This document shows positions 6,786 to 15,046 of a DNA stretch of 20,877 nucleotides, one piece after another. Under the pieces are notes generated by a model. That model did no database searches. It was given only the letters and a program-made list of their open reading frames with translations, and had not been told where the DNA came from. The stretch spans positions 151,379-172,255 of the forward strand of contig VHZZ01001032.1 of assembly GCA_009801015.1 (NCBI GenBank). The letters run 5' to 3'. Source of the DNA: Silene noctiflora. Its lineage: Eukaryota > Streptophyta > Magnoliopsida > Caryophyllales > Caryophyllaceae. Position 1 is the first letter of the stretch. Each line of letters begins with the position of its first letter. Position numbers and translations under genes: made by a program.

Positions 6786-7710
6786 TAGAAGGATAATCCT
6801 TCTTAAAATGGTCATACCCTTTGCACTGGAAGCACTTGATTCTCTCCCTGGGCACAGATGGGTTAGTCTTAGGGTTCATGGGTCCCTTCCCTTGTCCACA
6901 GTAGGTTGGGTCACTGATTTAGGTGTCTCACCAATCCTGACACCGGTATAAGGTTTGTAAGTAGGTTTGGGTTTAGGCACAGTGGGTTTGGCCTTTCCCA
7001 TCTTTTCCACTCTAAGGGACGAGTTTACAACATCATCATAAGACCACATTGGTTTCTAACTAACCTTTGCAGTAATACCCTTATTAAGACCTTCTAAAAA
7101 CTTAGGAATTCTCTACTCTGACTTCTCATTTATCTCACACTGAAGGGTCAACTGCTCAAACTCTCTCAGGTAAGCCTCAACAGTTCTCTCATCCTGCCTA
7201 AGCTTAGAAAATTTGATAAACAAGTCTTGAGTGTAGTCTTTGGTGACAAATTTATCCAACAATTTCTTTTTAAGCTTGGACCAAGACTTGAGAGGTTCTT
7301 TCCCCTCCCTTATCCTCTGATGTTTAAGGTTGTCATACCACAGTGAGGCATAACCTTTCAGTTTTAAGACAACAACTTTACAAGCTTTTAACATCGGTGT
7401 AATTTTTGTACTCAAAGATATTTTCAACATCCCAAATCCATTCTATTAGGTCATCAGGGTTAAGACTACCATAAAAATCAGGAATTTCTACCTTAAGATG
7501 TCCGTCTATATGTTTAGGAGCCTCCTCTTGAGTTTTGTTGTTTTCATCTGAGTCTGATTTATACTCCTCCTCATGAAGGGGCTGCCCTCTCCTTGCTCCC
7601 ACATGGAAACCTCTGGCCCTGCCCCTGCCTCTGCCTCTGCCTGGTGGTCTCCTTCTAGGGTCAGGATTTGGGATCCTCTCCATAACAGTGTTCATAGCAT
7701 TAACCATCAC
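6786..7710 (-). pseudogene. G1 Ty3/gypsy gag, frameshifted, with damaged zinc knuckle
   Basis: The probable start is the ATG at 7710. The N-terminus has a Pro/Arg/Gly-rich stretch (RRRPPGRGRGRGRARG), then LNPDDLIEWIWDVENIFEYKNY, the start of the plant Retrotrans_gag domain. A frameshift near 7385-7400 moves to a second frame (to 7113) with LKLKGYASLWYDNLK, LKSWSKLKKKL and RTVEAYLREFEQLT, the core of that domain. A stop at 7113-7115 and further stops follow. Near 6832-6793 a CCHC zinc knuckle, IKCFQCKGYDHFKKDY, keeps C-x2-C-x4-H but has Tyr in place of the last Cys (6795-6793). Gag would package element RNA; this copy cannot. The domain order gag, zinc knuckle, protease, RT marks Ty3/gypsy organisation. 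Confidence 0.9.
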
Positions 7711-7750
7711 ATTGACAGTTATAATGGACTCACAAGACTCTCAACCAAAA

Positions 7751-7763
7751 CTCTGATAACCAA
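7751..7763 (-). other. Primer binding site of G1 (initiator-Met tRNA type)
   Basis: On the minus strand TTGGTTATCAGAG starts two bases after the LTR end. It matches the 3' end of plant initiator-Met tRNA (TGGTATCAGAG) apart from one extra T. Reverse transcription would start here. Confidence 0.85.
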
Positions 7764-8040
7764 TTTGCAGTGTCAAACACAGGGAGATGCAGGAAATGCA
7801 ATGACTTTGTGTATTTTGGTAAAAATAGTAAATGGACTCCTAAAATCATGAAACTTGGTGACAATTAACTTTAATATATTATTAATTTCTGGCCAAATTG
7901 AAGAATTTTAAATGACCAGAGGTTATTTTTGTTAAATCACACAAGACAGACTAGCAGGAATGGATGCTGAACTGGAGCCTGAGGCTGTTTGTGTAGTGAA
8001 ATGGCACTGGGACTGGGATATAATTATTAACCTGACTTCT

Positions 8041-8209
8041 AAGCAAGCACAAGAAATCAAATTAACAATTTGAAGGACTCGGACTGAGCTAACCAAGCAA
8101 GCACAGGTTAATTCAGTCGAATCCAAAATGCAAGATTCAAACAACCCAAGCAAGCACATGATTGTTTAAACCTCACTACCAGGTACTTAATCAACACCCA
8201 AGTAAGCAC
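8041..8209. repeat. Four direct copies of AAGCAAGCAC at about 53-bp spacing in G1 LTR
   Basis: Copies start at 8041, 8095, 8148 and 8200; the last has T for C (AAGTAAGCAC). The flanks are only weakly similar, so these are either decayed tandem repeats of about 53 bp or a repeated functional motif in the transcribed part of the LTR. Confidence 0.75.
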
Positions 8210-8330
8210 AGGATGTCACTAAGCTTGACTTACAACTAAGTACAGTACAAGTTGTGAATATTTAATGTTGAGAGAAAATTCTCTCGTTTTTAATTCCAAA
8301 ATAAGCTGTTGAGAACATCAGGGTGAGGGT

Positions 8331-8340
8331 CCTTATATAG
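8331..8340 (-). promoter_or_regulatory. TATA box of the G1 LTR
   Basis: CTATATAAGG on the minus strand, within the LTR and pointing toward gag. It would define the U3/R boundary at about 8305. Confidence 0.7.
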
Positions 8341-8928
8341 AAGCCTCACCTAATCTTCTGATGCAATCTAAACCTTAGAATCCTCATCTAAGGGACATGA
8401 GCATTCTTAACATACAGAGAAAGTACTTGGAAATATATTACAAACGGCCATAAATAATTTAAAGGCAAACTGAAATAGACAAAAAAGATTGCAGGGTGAA
8501 AGGGACAGGCCGCTCCTTGGTTGTTGTTCCTCTTTGGCTGGGAGTGTTTTTTATGATCTAGGCTATGAATTGTGCTCAAGGTGGTATCTGAAATGCGTGG
8601 GAGGAAAGCCAAAAGGTCCCTATCAGCAGCTCCTTCCTTGTTTAGCCAGAAATGGCAATCTACTTTATGCAACTTGTCCTTTACTACAACTTGTCTTCAG
8701 CTTGATTTTCTGTGAATTGCAATGTGAATTTGCCCTGGCTCCTTAGGACTTTTCTGGACTCAGTTGAGTGCTCTTTCAGCTGGCCATGGTGGCAGCTAGT
8801 GGTTTGGCTTGTACCGGTACCTATTGGCCTCCAGAATGAGTCCTGTAGTGGGTGTTGTCAGGCCATGGTTACTGTGACTGTTGCTTGGCCCTTGATCTGA
8901 GCTGCCTTGGACCTCAGCTCCTGCTGCA

Positions 8929-9157
8929 CCCACTACCCGGGCCGAGCCAGTGCCAAAGATTTTCAGCCCAGCCCTTCAAATCCGGTGAAAATTCAATAAA
9001 TAAATTAAAAAAAAAACCTATATTGGTCGGGCCCCAGTCAAATAATAGGGAACCTGGCCCAACCTAACCCACTCCTTCTAAGTGTTGTGACCGGGCCACA
9101 AACTCGCTGCATAGCCGGTAGGCATTCTCAAAACCTAGCCTAGTGGCCACCTCTAGG
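8929..9157. mobile_element. GC-rich hAT-like non-autonomous remnant
   Basis: Rich in GGGCC, GGCCC and CCGGG words in otherwise AT-rich surroundings, with TAGTGGCCACCTCTA at its right end. Plant non-autonomous hAT elements often end in TAGRGGTGGC and have GGCCCG-rich interiors. No left end or 8-bp target duplication was found; the G1 LTR may have inserted into it. The similar short stretch near 16845-16965 (GGTCATGGGCC, CAGGGCCAGGCC) may be related. Confidence 0.35.
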
Positions 9158-9285
9158 TATTTGTAACCTTATCGCATAAGATGCAAGCATAAAGAAATTT
9201 TACTAATATTTTTATACACCTTAATATTTTCATATCGCTTATTAATTCAGACATTTTGATGGGTTTTTCGATTCAATTTTATTTT

Positions 9286-9370
9286 GCTACGTCTAGTGGT
9301 ACTCATACTTGAGTTTGAATCCCTCCATTATCAAAATCGCTCTTATATACTTCCTTTACAAAAAAAAAAA
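9286..9370 (+). mobile_element. Short SINE-like element (tRNA-derived)
   Basis: CGTCTAGTGGTAC (9290-9302) resembles the RNA polymerase III A box of plant SINEs, and GAGTTTGAATCCC (9311-9323) the B box. CTCCATTATCAAAATCGC follows, and the unit ends in an A11 run. Spacing between the boxes is short for a complete SINE, and I see no target duplication, so this may be a truncated copy. Confidence 0.55.
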
Positions 9371-9399
9371 TATATATAATCAAGGAGTAAAATATAGTA

Positions 9400-9490
9400 C
9401 TCCCTCCTATTCAGCCTATAGTTCCTCTTTCATTATAATACTACTCACATATATTAGAGAAAGGGGAACTATAGGCTGAATAGGAGGGAG
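9400..9490. mobile_element. Stowaway MITE, 91 bp, nearly perfect foldback
   Basis: Starts CTCCCTCCTATTC and ends with its complement, flanked on both sides by TA (9398-9399 and 9491-9492). The terminal inverted repeats are about 32 bp with one mismatch, so most of the element folds into a hairpin. The CTCCCTCC end and TA target are diagnostic of Stowaway elements mobilised by Tc1/mariner transposases. The very short length and near-identical arms suggest recent activity. Confidence 0.92.
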
Positions 9491-9574
9491 TATCATATAT
9501 GGTCTCTAATTATATACAACTAAAAATGATAATGATAACCATTGGTATAACTTGAACTCTTTTTAACAAATGTA

Positions 9575-9757
9575 ATCCCTGTCATATTAGAGTGTCTCAG
9601 TTAATTGTTATCCTTTCTATTTTAAGAATGAACTTGATGAACAATTTGATCATTCACACTCAATTTATTTTACTTGTCATTTAGTAATTGGCTCCTTCCT
9701 CTTTCCTTGGTCTTTGTGCCAAAATCAAAGGACAACAAATGACCGGGACGGAGGGAG
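9575..9757. mobile_element. Stowaway MITE, older copy
   Basis: The right end GGGACGGAGGGAG followed by TA is canonical. The left end (ATCCCTGTC near 9575, then TTAATTGTTATCCTTTCTATTTT) is a decayed complement of the right arm (CAAAATCAAAGGACAACAAATGA). The left border is approximate. Confidence 0.7.
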
Positions 9758-9759
9758 TA

Positions 9760-10240
9760 TGAGTTAGTCGCGATAAAAATTTTAGTTAAAATTTTCGATT
9801 ATACCTATTATCTTAATTCATTGGTAGTTTAACCGTCAATATTTATACTTATATAGGGTTTCAATTGAGAGTTCTGAGTAGCAAAAATCGATAATTTTAA
9901 CCATTTTTTGAAAGTTTGGAGTAGCGAGTGTTACCCTTTGCTACTAGTTAGGTTCCTCCTAATTTGTAGTACCTATGGTAAAATTGAAAGTTATGTACCC
10001 AAACCCCCTTATAAAATACTCCCTAACCCTTTTAACTAAAGAGCATTTCTTACAAGGAGATATGGGCAGATAACTTCGATTTGATAATAATGCATTAGTG
10101 TAAAATTGTTTAAAAAAAAATGCGACGATGAAATTAGGTTGACATTTGACAAGTAGTTAGGTTTGAAAGTTTGGTGACTAGTAGAGTAGTAGGTTTGTAC
10201 GAATGTTAGCTTCGGACCTCTAACATGACCAAAGTTTTCT
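9760..10240. other. Intergenic DNA upstream of the CYSTM-like gene
   Basis: AT-rich, no ORF. Nothing recognised apart from the TATA box that follows. Confidence 0.4.
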
Positions 10241-10244
10241 CCCC

Positions 10245-10252
10245 CTATAAAT
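10245..10252 (+). promoter_or_regulatory. TATA box, CYSTM-like gene
   Basis: CTATAAAT in CCCCCTATAAATTACC lies about 168 bp before the ATG at 10414. That would give a start near 10277 and a 5'UTR of about 135 bases. Confidence 0.55.
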
Positions 10253-10413
10253 TACCATGACAAATTACAAGAAATGTGCATATATTACACATTACTTACG
10301 TTCATAAACTGATATTTATTCTCGGCTAACTGGCTTAAGTGCGAGCTGAAACTCGCGTTTGCGATTCATAGCGTTATACGTTGGGTGGGCCTGAGAAGTA
10401 GTGAACCGCAGTC

Positions 10414-10882
10414 ATGGGGCCAGGAGGACCGCCAGGAGGGCCAGGTCCATGGGGGCCTCTTGGAGGAGGGCCTGGTTCTTGGGGCCCACCAGGACCCGGT
10501 CCGTTTCCCATTTTCGGAGGTTTTATTGATTGTCTCGGTTCTTGGTAAACTTGTATTTTTCATTCTGTTTATTACTTTTTGTTCTTTTTAATACGGAGTA
10601 TTTATATACTAACATTAATATTACGGTCACAACCATGAGCATAACAATTAACAACAAAGATATTAAAAATACCACTCCTGTTATTGTTAGTACTTAGTAG
10701 AACCGTCATATAAAATGGTTATGATGTCGGATAAAGCTGGTAAAATTTTAACCTGAAATTCACTATTTTCCCTCATTATTTTGTTTTTGTGCAGTTTGAG
10801 TTTGTTGTGCTGTTGCTGGCTAATAAGAGACTGTTTTGGTGGGCCTCCAGCACCTGGGCCATTTGGGCCTCCACTTCTTTAA
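10414..10882 (+). CDS. Two-exon small Gly/Pro-rich CYSTM-like membrane protein (72 aa)
   Basis: Coding exons 10414-10544 and 10795-10882, with a 250-bp GT-AG intron (TTG|GTAAAC ... TTTTTGTGCAG|T) that splits a Cys codon. The open frame of exon 1 alone would end at a stop inside the donor (TGG TAA); splicing joins it to a short Cys-rich exon. The first 34 residues are Gly/Pro/Trp-rich (GPGGPPGGPGPWGP). Then comes a hydrophobic Cys-rich segment with Cys at 40, 44, 49-51 and 57: GGFIDCLGS in exon 1 and LSLLCCCWLIRDCF in exon 2. A short Pro/Gly tail ends in PPLL. The pattern GF-x-C-x3-C-x4-CCCWL-x4-CF resembles the C-terminal CYSTM module of plant tail-anchored stress-tolerance proteins, normally at the plasma membrane. 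Family membership is my inference; the gene structure is strong. A stop directly after PPLL and the TATA box upstream support completeness. Confidence 0.75.
10545..10794 (+). other. Intron of the CYSTM-like gene
   Basis: Starts GTAAAC and ends with a T-rich tract and GTGCAG; AT-rich throughout. It splits a Cys codon after its second base. Confidence 0.75.
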
Positions 10883-11556
10883 ACGGAGCTTCTAAAGACT
10901 CGGTGCTGTGTATTACCTCTATTTACCGTATTTAACTCTAGTCACTTGTTTATGAATTATGAGGCAGTAATAATAATGAAACAAACTAAGTAGACGCCTG
11001 AGTTAATGAGTTTGATATGAGAGTAATGAGACATGTAATGTGTAATGTGATCACAGATATTCGTTATGTTTTGAATTTTATGTCAAGTTTACCGGCCTCG
11101 TCATATTTTTCACAGTACAGTTTGATTGATGATTATAATAGTCCATCATTACACAATTTACGTCACTTTAAAATTACCGAGTATTATACAAGTATATTAA
11201 GTAATTTTCCCTCCTTTAAACTACTTATATTTCTCTCATATATTCTTTCGATGACACAGATACATACGCATAGTGAGCCTTAACATTCATTTACAAATCT
11301 TAAGAGAGGTGATACACCTTACACCATAATAATGTGTAGAAGGAAATAGAAAAACATGCATGCATGCAATATTAACATTAATCTAACATAAGGAGGAAGA
11401 GGAAAAAAACACCTTGATCAACTATATAACTTAAAATAAAACTTACTCCGTATAATATTTCAATAAAGTGTTACAAGTAACTACTGAATTATACTCAATA
11501 TTGTTAATTGTGTAGTATGATCAGGGGTGACTTCTGGATATTAAATATTTATCAAC
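10883..11556. other. Intergenic, 3' side of the CYSTM-like gene
   Basis: AT-rich. The open frame at 11017-11283 lacks coding bias or a recognisable domain. The start presumably carries the 3'UTR of the CYSTM-like gene. Confidence 0.4.
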
Positions 11557-11682
11557 TAATTTCTTTGTCTCACTCATTTGTCTAGTCATTTGTCTATTTT
11601 AGCTAAAATATAAAATATCCTTTATGGAAAAAAAAAAAAAAAAAAAAAAAAAAGATAAACAAGTAATTTGGGACGGATGGAG
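11557..11682. mobile_element. Stowaway-like MITE with poly(A) expansion
   Basis: The right end GGGACGGATGGAG followed by TA is Stowaway-like; the left end (TTTGTCTCACTCATTTGTC) is a decayed complement. A 27-base A run (11627-11653) sits in the right half. The right end lies within 10 bases of the stop codon of the peptide gene, so the element forms or overlaps its 3'UTR. Confidence 0.65.
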
Positions 11683-11688
11683 TAATAC

Positions 11689-11937
11689 TTAAGGGCGGGG
11701 TGGTTTATGTGCATTTCCATGTGGTGAAGGTCCGGACGCTGGAACTGGAACCCCTTTGGTTAGGATAACATACAAGTACTTGTCTTCCTTCTTTGGTTTC
11801 GCACCATAATTCTTGCTTGTGTAGCCATTTTCGAAACTCGGAGCGTAAAGATGACGCCCCGCTTCATCACCATTGCTAATTAAACCTAGGAGCATAATCA
11901 TCAAGAGAAATATTCCACACTTGAACTTTTTAGCCAT
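11689..11937 (-). CDS. Secreted PIP/IDA-like signalling peptide precursor (82 aa)
   Basis: I start at the ATG at 11937 (MAKKFKCGIFL), because a TATA box lies about 60 bp upstream (12006-11997) and a signal peptide follows at once; the longer frame to 12048 has a Lys/Asn-rich lead that is more likely 5'UTR. Residues 1-24 are a secretory signal (IFLLMIMLLGLIS). A variable, charged middle follows (GRHLYAPSFENGYTSKNYG, KPKKEDKY). The C-terminus reads GVPVPASGPSPHGNAHKPP; SGPSPHG (residues 68-74) matches the SGPSxxG core of PAMP-induced peptides (PIP/PIPL), and GVPVPASGPS also resembles the PIPPSAPS core of IDA-like peptides. Family members are cut to about 11-20-residue apoplastic ligands of LRR receptor kinases (PIP1 uses RLK7). 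Odd points: the canonical GxGH end is GNAH here, and the precursor continues KPPRP past it. Intronless, as usual for the family. Confidence 0.78.
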   Translation of the reverse strand: MAKKFKCGIFLLMIMLLGLISNGDEAGRHLYAPSFENGYTSKNYGAKPKKEDKYLYVILTKGVPVPASGPSPHGNAHKPPRP

Positions 11938-11996
11938 GTGATGGATATTAAGCTGGTTTTTTTTCTTCTTCTTTGGGAGGAGTGTTTTAGGTATGT

Positions 11997-12006
11997 TATT
12001 TATAGA
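11997..12006 (-). promoter_or_regulatory. TATA box of the peptide precursor gene
   Basis: TCTATAAATA on the minus strand, 60 bp before the chosen ATG, predicting a start site near 11970 and a 5'UTR of about 35 bases. This favours the shorter protein over an ATG at 12048, which lies upstream of the TATA box. Confidence 0.65.
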
Positions 12007-12049
12007 TTGACATGTCAGTATATATATACTTATAAAGTATAAGTTCATA

Positions 12050-13300
12050 TATTATGTGTATTGGAAAAGGTATTAATTTTGTATGTTACCTAGATAGTTC
12101 ATGATGTAATAAGTTACTGAGGTTCACATTATGTTTACATCATCTTGTTATAGCAAGTTCGTCTATTACTCGCTATGACAATAAATTAAATACTCATTCA
12201 AATACTTGTATTTAACTGAATTTATCAATTAATCAAGTTATTTATTAGAGTATATAATCCATCTTGAAACTCTAATCATCAGCTTTCATTTGGTTGAAAT
12301 ATGATTTCTTGATATAGTATCGGATCATGTGATTAACGGTTAAGGGTTCACATTTGACCGCCCTCATTTTTAAACACCGGATATAGGGAGACATGCAGTT
12401 ACATCTACACTTGAAGCCCATTGCACATTAGTGTGAGGGGGTGTATTAAAATATAAGATCAATTTTAGGACTTGAACTATGAGCTTATTAAGTTTTTGAT
12501 TAAGATGATTTCATGACATTAGTAATTAAGCTTTATTTAATCTCTATGGATGAATAAAGACTAAAATAACATAATTTTCAATAATTAGTGTAATGAGAAT
12601 TTGTGATGCTGTTCCAATTGATTTAGAATAATTAAAAAACAAATGCAATTTTCAAAGTGTAACGTTGGTGGAGAAACACCAAAAGATGGAAGCTACTACG
12701 GCGAGGAATATGCATTGAAGTTGATGCAAAGCTCTAAACTAATCATTAATTAGAAACCAACAGATTTTGACATAAGGAAAAAGATCCGTGATTCCTCCAT
12801 ATATCTTTCTTATACCAACCCAAATGTTTACCGACAAATTTCTTCTTATAAAAAGAAAGACAAAACCAATAAAATGTTATCAATTTAAATTAATATGTTG
12901 GAACTGAAGTAATTATCCAATATTATGATGTGTATGACTATGTGTGTAACTATGTAACCTATAGATAGGTACTAGGTTGTTATTAGAAAAGCGGCAATAT
13001 TGCATGCATATATAGTAACAATATTAATAAGAGTTAGTTCAAGTCATAACAATTTAATCATGATCATATCATAGGTTTTAATAATAAAAAAATGACTATA
13101 CACAACAAGGCCATCTCTGACAAATTTGGGAACCTGTGCAAATGATAAAAATGGGCCTTAGTAATATTTTTATTACATCAAATTTAATAGGTTGAGTAAT
13201 TTTGCATAGTTAACTTACAATTTAAATTTCCAAAAATAAGAAAGGAGATCGGAGATGAAAAGTGTATCAGCATAAGGAGCCTTTAATTCATTAAGCATTA
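12050..13300. other. Intergenic AT-rich DNA
   Basis: I see no gene here. A short plus-strand frame near 12661-12738 (GGETPKDGSYYGEEYALKLM) looks faintly coding but has no start, extension or homologue that I recognise. Confidence 0.4.
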
Positions 13301-13319
13301 AGCTACTTCTTTAAATAAC

Positions 13320-13505
13320 AAAGTGGATGCTACCAAGTTCCGCATGTATTGCCTCAAGGCCGGGTTCAAATCCCTTCAAGCCATTATTTCATTTACATAT
13401 TTTGTCATGTAAAACAAAATCACATAGTTATGGGGCAATCCTTATGCCCCACATCTTACTCCCACAATTTAAAAATAAAAATAAATAAAAATTAAAAATA
13501 AAAAC
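13320..13505 (+). mobile_element. SINE-like element with A-rich tail
   Basis: GGCCGGGTTCAAATCCC (13359-13375) is a strong polymerase III B box as found in tRNA-derived SINEs. Upstream, GTGGATGCTACCAAGTTCC could be a decayed A box. The unit ends in a tail of A-rich AAAAATAAAAATAAATAA-type repeats (13469-13504). Before the tail, GGGGCAATCCTTATGCCCC (13432-13450) forms a hairpin. Element borders and target duplications are not clear. Confidence 0.5.
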
Positions 13506-13732
13506 CCACTTTATTAAAATCTTCCATACTTACAAAAAGAATTAAACATAAAATTTATTTTTTCATCCAACCTTTTAGTTTTGTAATCTTATATTTGTGT
13601 TTTGATTGATTATCTACTAACTTATCACATAAGTGTATTGATTAACTTACAAGATAAGTGTATTGATTGAATTGAATTTTATATTTTCTCTCATTATTTA
13701 TTGTTAGATTTGTGATTTTGGGGTGTGATTCA
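13506..13732. other. AT-rich spacer
   Basis: Contains only short internal repeats such as AAGTGTATTGATT twice (13631 and 13656 areas); no gene. Confidence 0.35.
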
Positions 13733-13902
13733 TCATATGGCCCGCACTATCATATTCACTTTCAATTTAGTGAATATGGTAATTTAGTTTGGTGGATATG
13801 GTTATCTAGTGATATATTCATCATATGTAACTATTATATTCTGTTTAAAAAAAAAACTATTATATTCACTTTGAATTTAGTGAATATCATAGTGTAATAT
13901 GA
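13733..13902. mobile_element. Foldback (MITE-like) element of about 150-170 bp
   Basis: CACTATCATATTCACT (13745-13760) pairs with AGTGAATATCATAGTG (13879-13894) with one mismatch, and each arm itself contains the palindrome ATATTCACT-8 nt-AGTGAATAT (13752-13777 and 13862-13887). Outside, TCATAT (13733) pairs with ATATGA (13902). The CACTA...TAGTG ends recall CACTA elements, but no 3-bp target duplication is seen. The superfamily is unassigned. Confidence 0.55.
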
Positions 13903-13976
13903 CAAATATGTATTATGTAGTATGATATTTACCAGCATGTTGAGACCCAATTTGATTAGTTAGTGTTGATGATGCC

Positions 13977-14452
13977 TAAGGACTGAGCAAAAAATCCGAT
14001 TATCCAAATCGACCCGATATTCGTTCCGTATATGATCCGAATTTTTGAATATCCGATCCGAAAGTTAAGTTTGGATATCTGATCCGATCTGAAATTATAA
14101 ATTTCTAGTATAACTTCGTGAAAATACAGTTTTATCTGATCAAAAACTTAACTAAAATTTAAAATATTAGAGAAATATGTAAATGTTACTTAAATTTTAT
14201 ATCAAAAACATTGGATTAAGAATACTAAAAAAATCATCATGTAAGACGATGAATATGATCTTATTTCAACTTAATTTAAAGTAAGTTCCAAAATATGGTA
14301 TCCGATGGTTATCGTATCTGCACCCGATCCGATTATTTTGGATATCCGAAACATTTGGTTTGGATATAGATATCTGACTTTAGGAATTTTTAATATGGAT
14401 ATCTGATCCGAACTATCACTTTATATCGGATATCCGATCCGTGGTCTACCCT
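13977..14452. mobile_element. GGATATCCGATCCGA-rich interspersed repeat, possibly hAT-related
   Basis: Both flanks of this segment are packed with GATCCGA, ATATCCGATCCG and their complements (for example GAATATCCGATCCGA near 14047, TATCGGATATCCGATCCG near 14425), with an AT-rich centre (14115-14285). It begins TAAGGACTGAGCAAAAAATCCG and ends CCGTGGTCTACCCTA. Plant non-autonomous hAT elements often begin TAGGGNTGNGCAAAA with similar degenerate interiors, and the ends here are loosely complementary. I could not confirm an 8-bp target duplication. Confidence 0.45.
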
Positions 14453-15046
14453 AATTTATTTATTTGCCTACTATGTGAAAGGTGTTGCAATGCTCTTATC
14501 GTGAAACTATCTGGTAGGAGAATTAGTTTGATGATAACAACGTTCCAACTGTAGAATACGTAGAACACAAGAAAAGAAACCCTAAGTTGATCAAAAAGCC
14601 AACCCACAATGAATTATCTAACAAAACTTTGAAGAGTTTGGCCTTTAACAATATGATCACCTAGAATCATGTTTATTTCATTGTTTCCCGATTTACTCTT
14701 TAGATTAAATGTGAAGATGTGCTTTCGGTTTGTATAGTAAATCATAAAACTTTAGAGAGACGGTCGAAGACCCACTCATAATGAATTCTTATCATGTTAA
14801 ATTTTGCAACTACAAGTAATTTTTTGCTCACACCGAAAGATTGATTGTCAAATTCTTGAATTAAATATATTGGGTACAAACAAGTATCAAAAATAATTAA
14901 ATTTGATTGAATATCATCAATCATAGTTGTAGATACGAATATATGATCAAAATCATAAGACGATCAACAAAAAATACCGAAAGATTAAGAGCCAAACAAA
15001 GTTTAATTGGCTTGTAAAATTCAAGATTACATCAAATCAAACTTGG
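14453..15046. other. Intergenic DNA downstream of the CUE gene
   Basis: Probably holds the 3'UTR of the CUE gene next to 15046. A 60-aa minus-strand frame at 14742-14924 has no recognisable features. Confidence 0.4.

Larger units (their letters stand above)
7766..8928 (-). mobile_element. 5' LTR of G1 (1,163 bp)
   Basis: On the minus strand it starts TGCAGCAGG and ends GACACTGCA, giving the 5-bp inverted ends TGCAG/CTGCA, and it is followed by AA and the primer binding site. A TATA box (CTATATAAGG, 8340-8331) places transcription start near 8305. Just downstream, GAGAGAA-AA-TTCTCTC (8270-8285) can form a 7-bp hairpin. R/U5 carries four copies of the motif AAGCAAGCAC at about 53-bp spacing (8041-8209). 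Open frames inside are short and unconvincing. The right border is supported by the inverted ends and by a change to GC-rich sequence, but the matching 3' LTR lies outside the window, so the target duplication cannot be checked. Confidence 0.75.

Noticed and set aside
7573..7851. 92-aa plus-strand ORF
   Set aside because: Antisense to the gag N-terminus and the primer binding site; the gag frame has clear homology.
8388..9067. Several short ORFs on both strands
   Set aside because: All lie within the G1 LTR or the GC-rich remnant, without start context or domains.
11017..11283. 88-aa plus-strand ORF
   Set aside because: AT-rich, Ser/Tyr/Leu composition typical of random frames; no promoter or domain.
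12661..12738. Short coding-like plus-strand frame (GGETPKDGSYYGEEYALKLM)
   Set aside because: Too short, without splice context or recognisable family; left as a note in the intergenic entry.
13359..13375. tRNA gene suggested by the GGTTCAAATCCC B box
   Set aside because: No cloverleaf with acceptor and anticodon arms can be drawn around it; better explained as a SINE.
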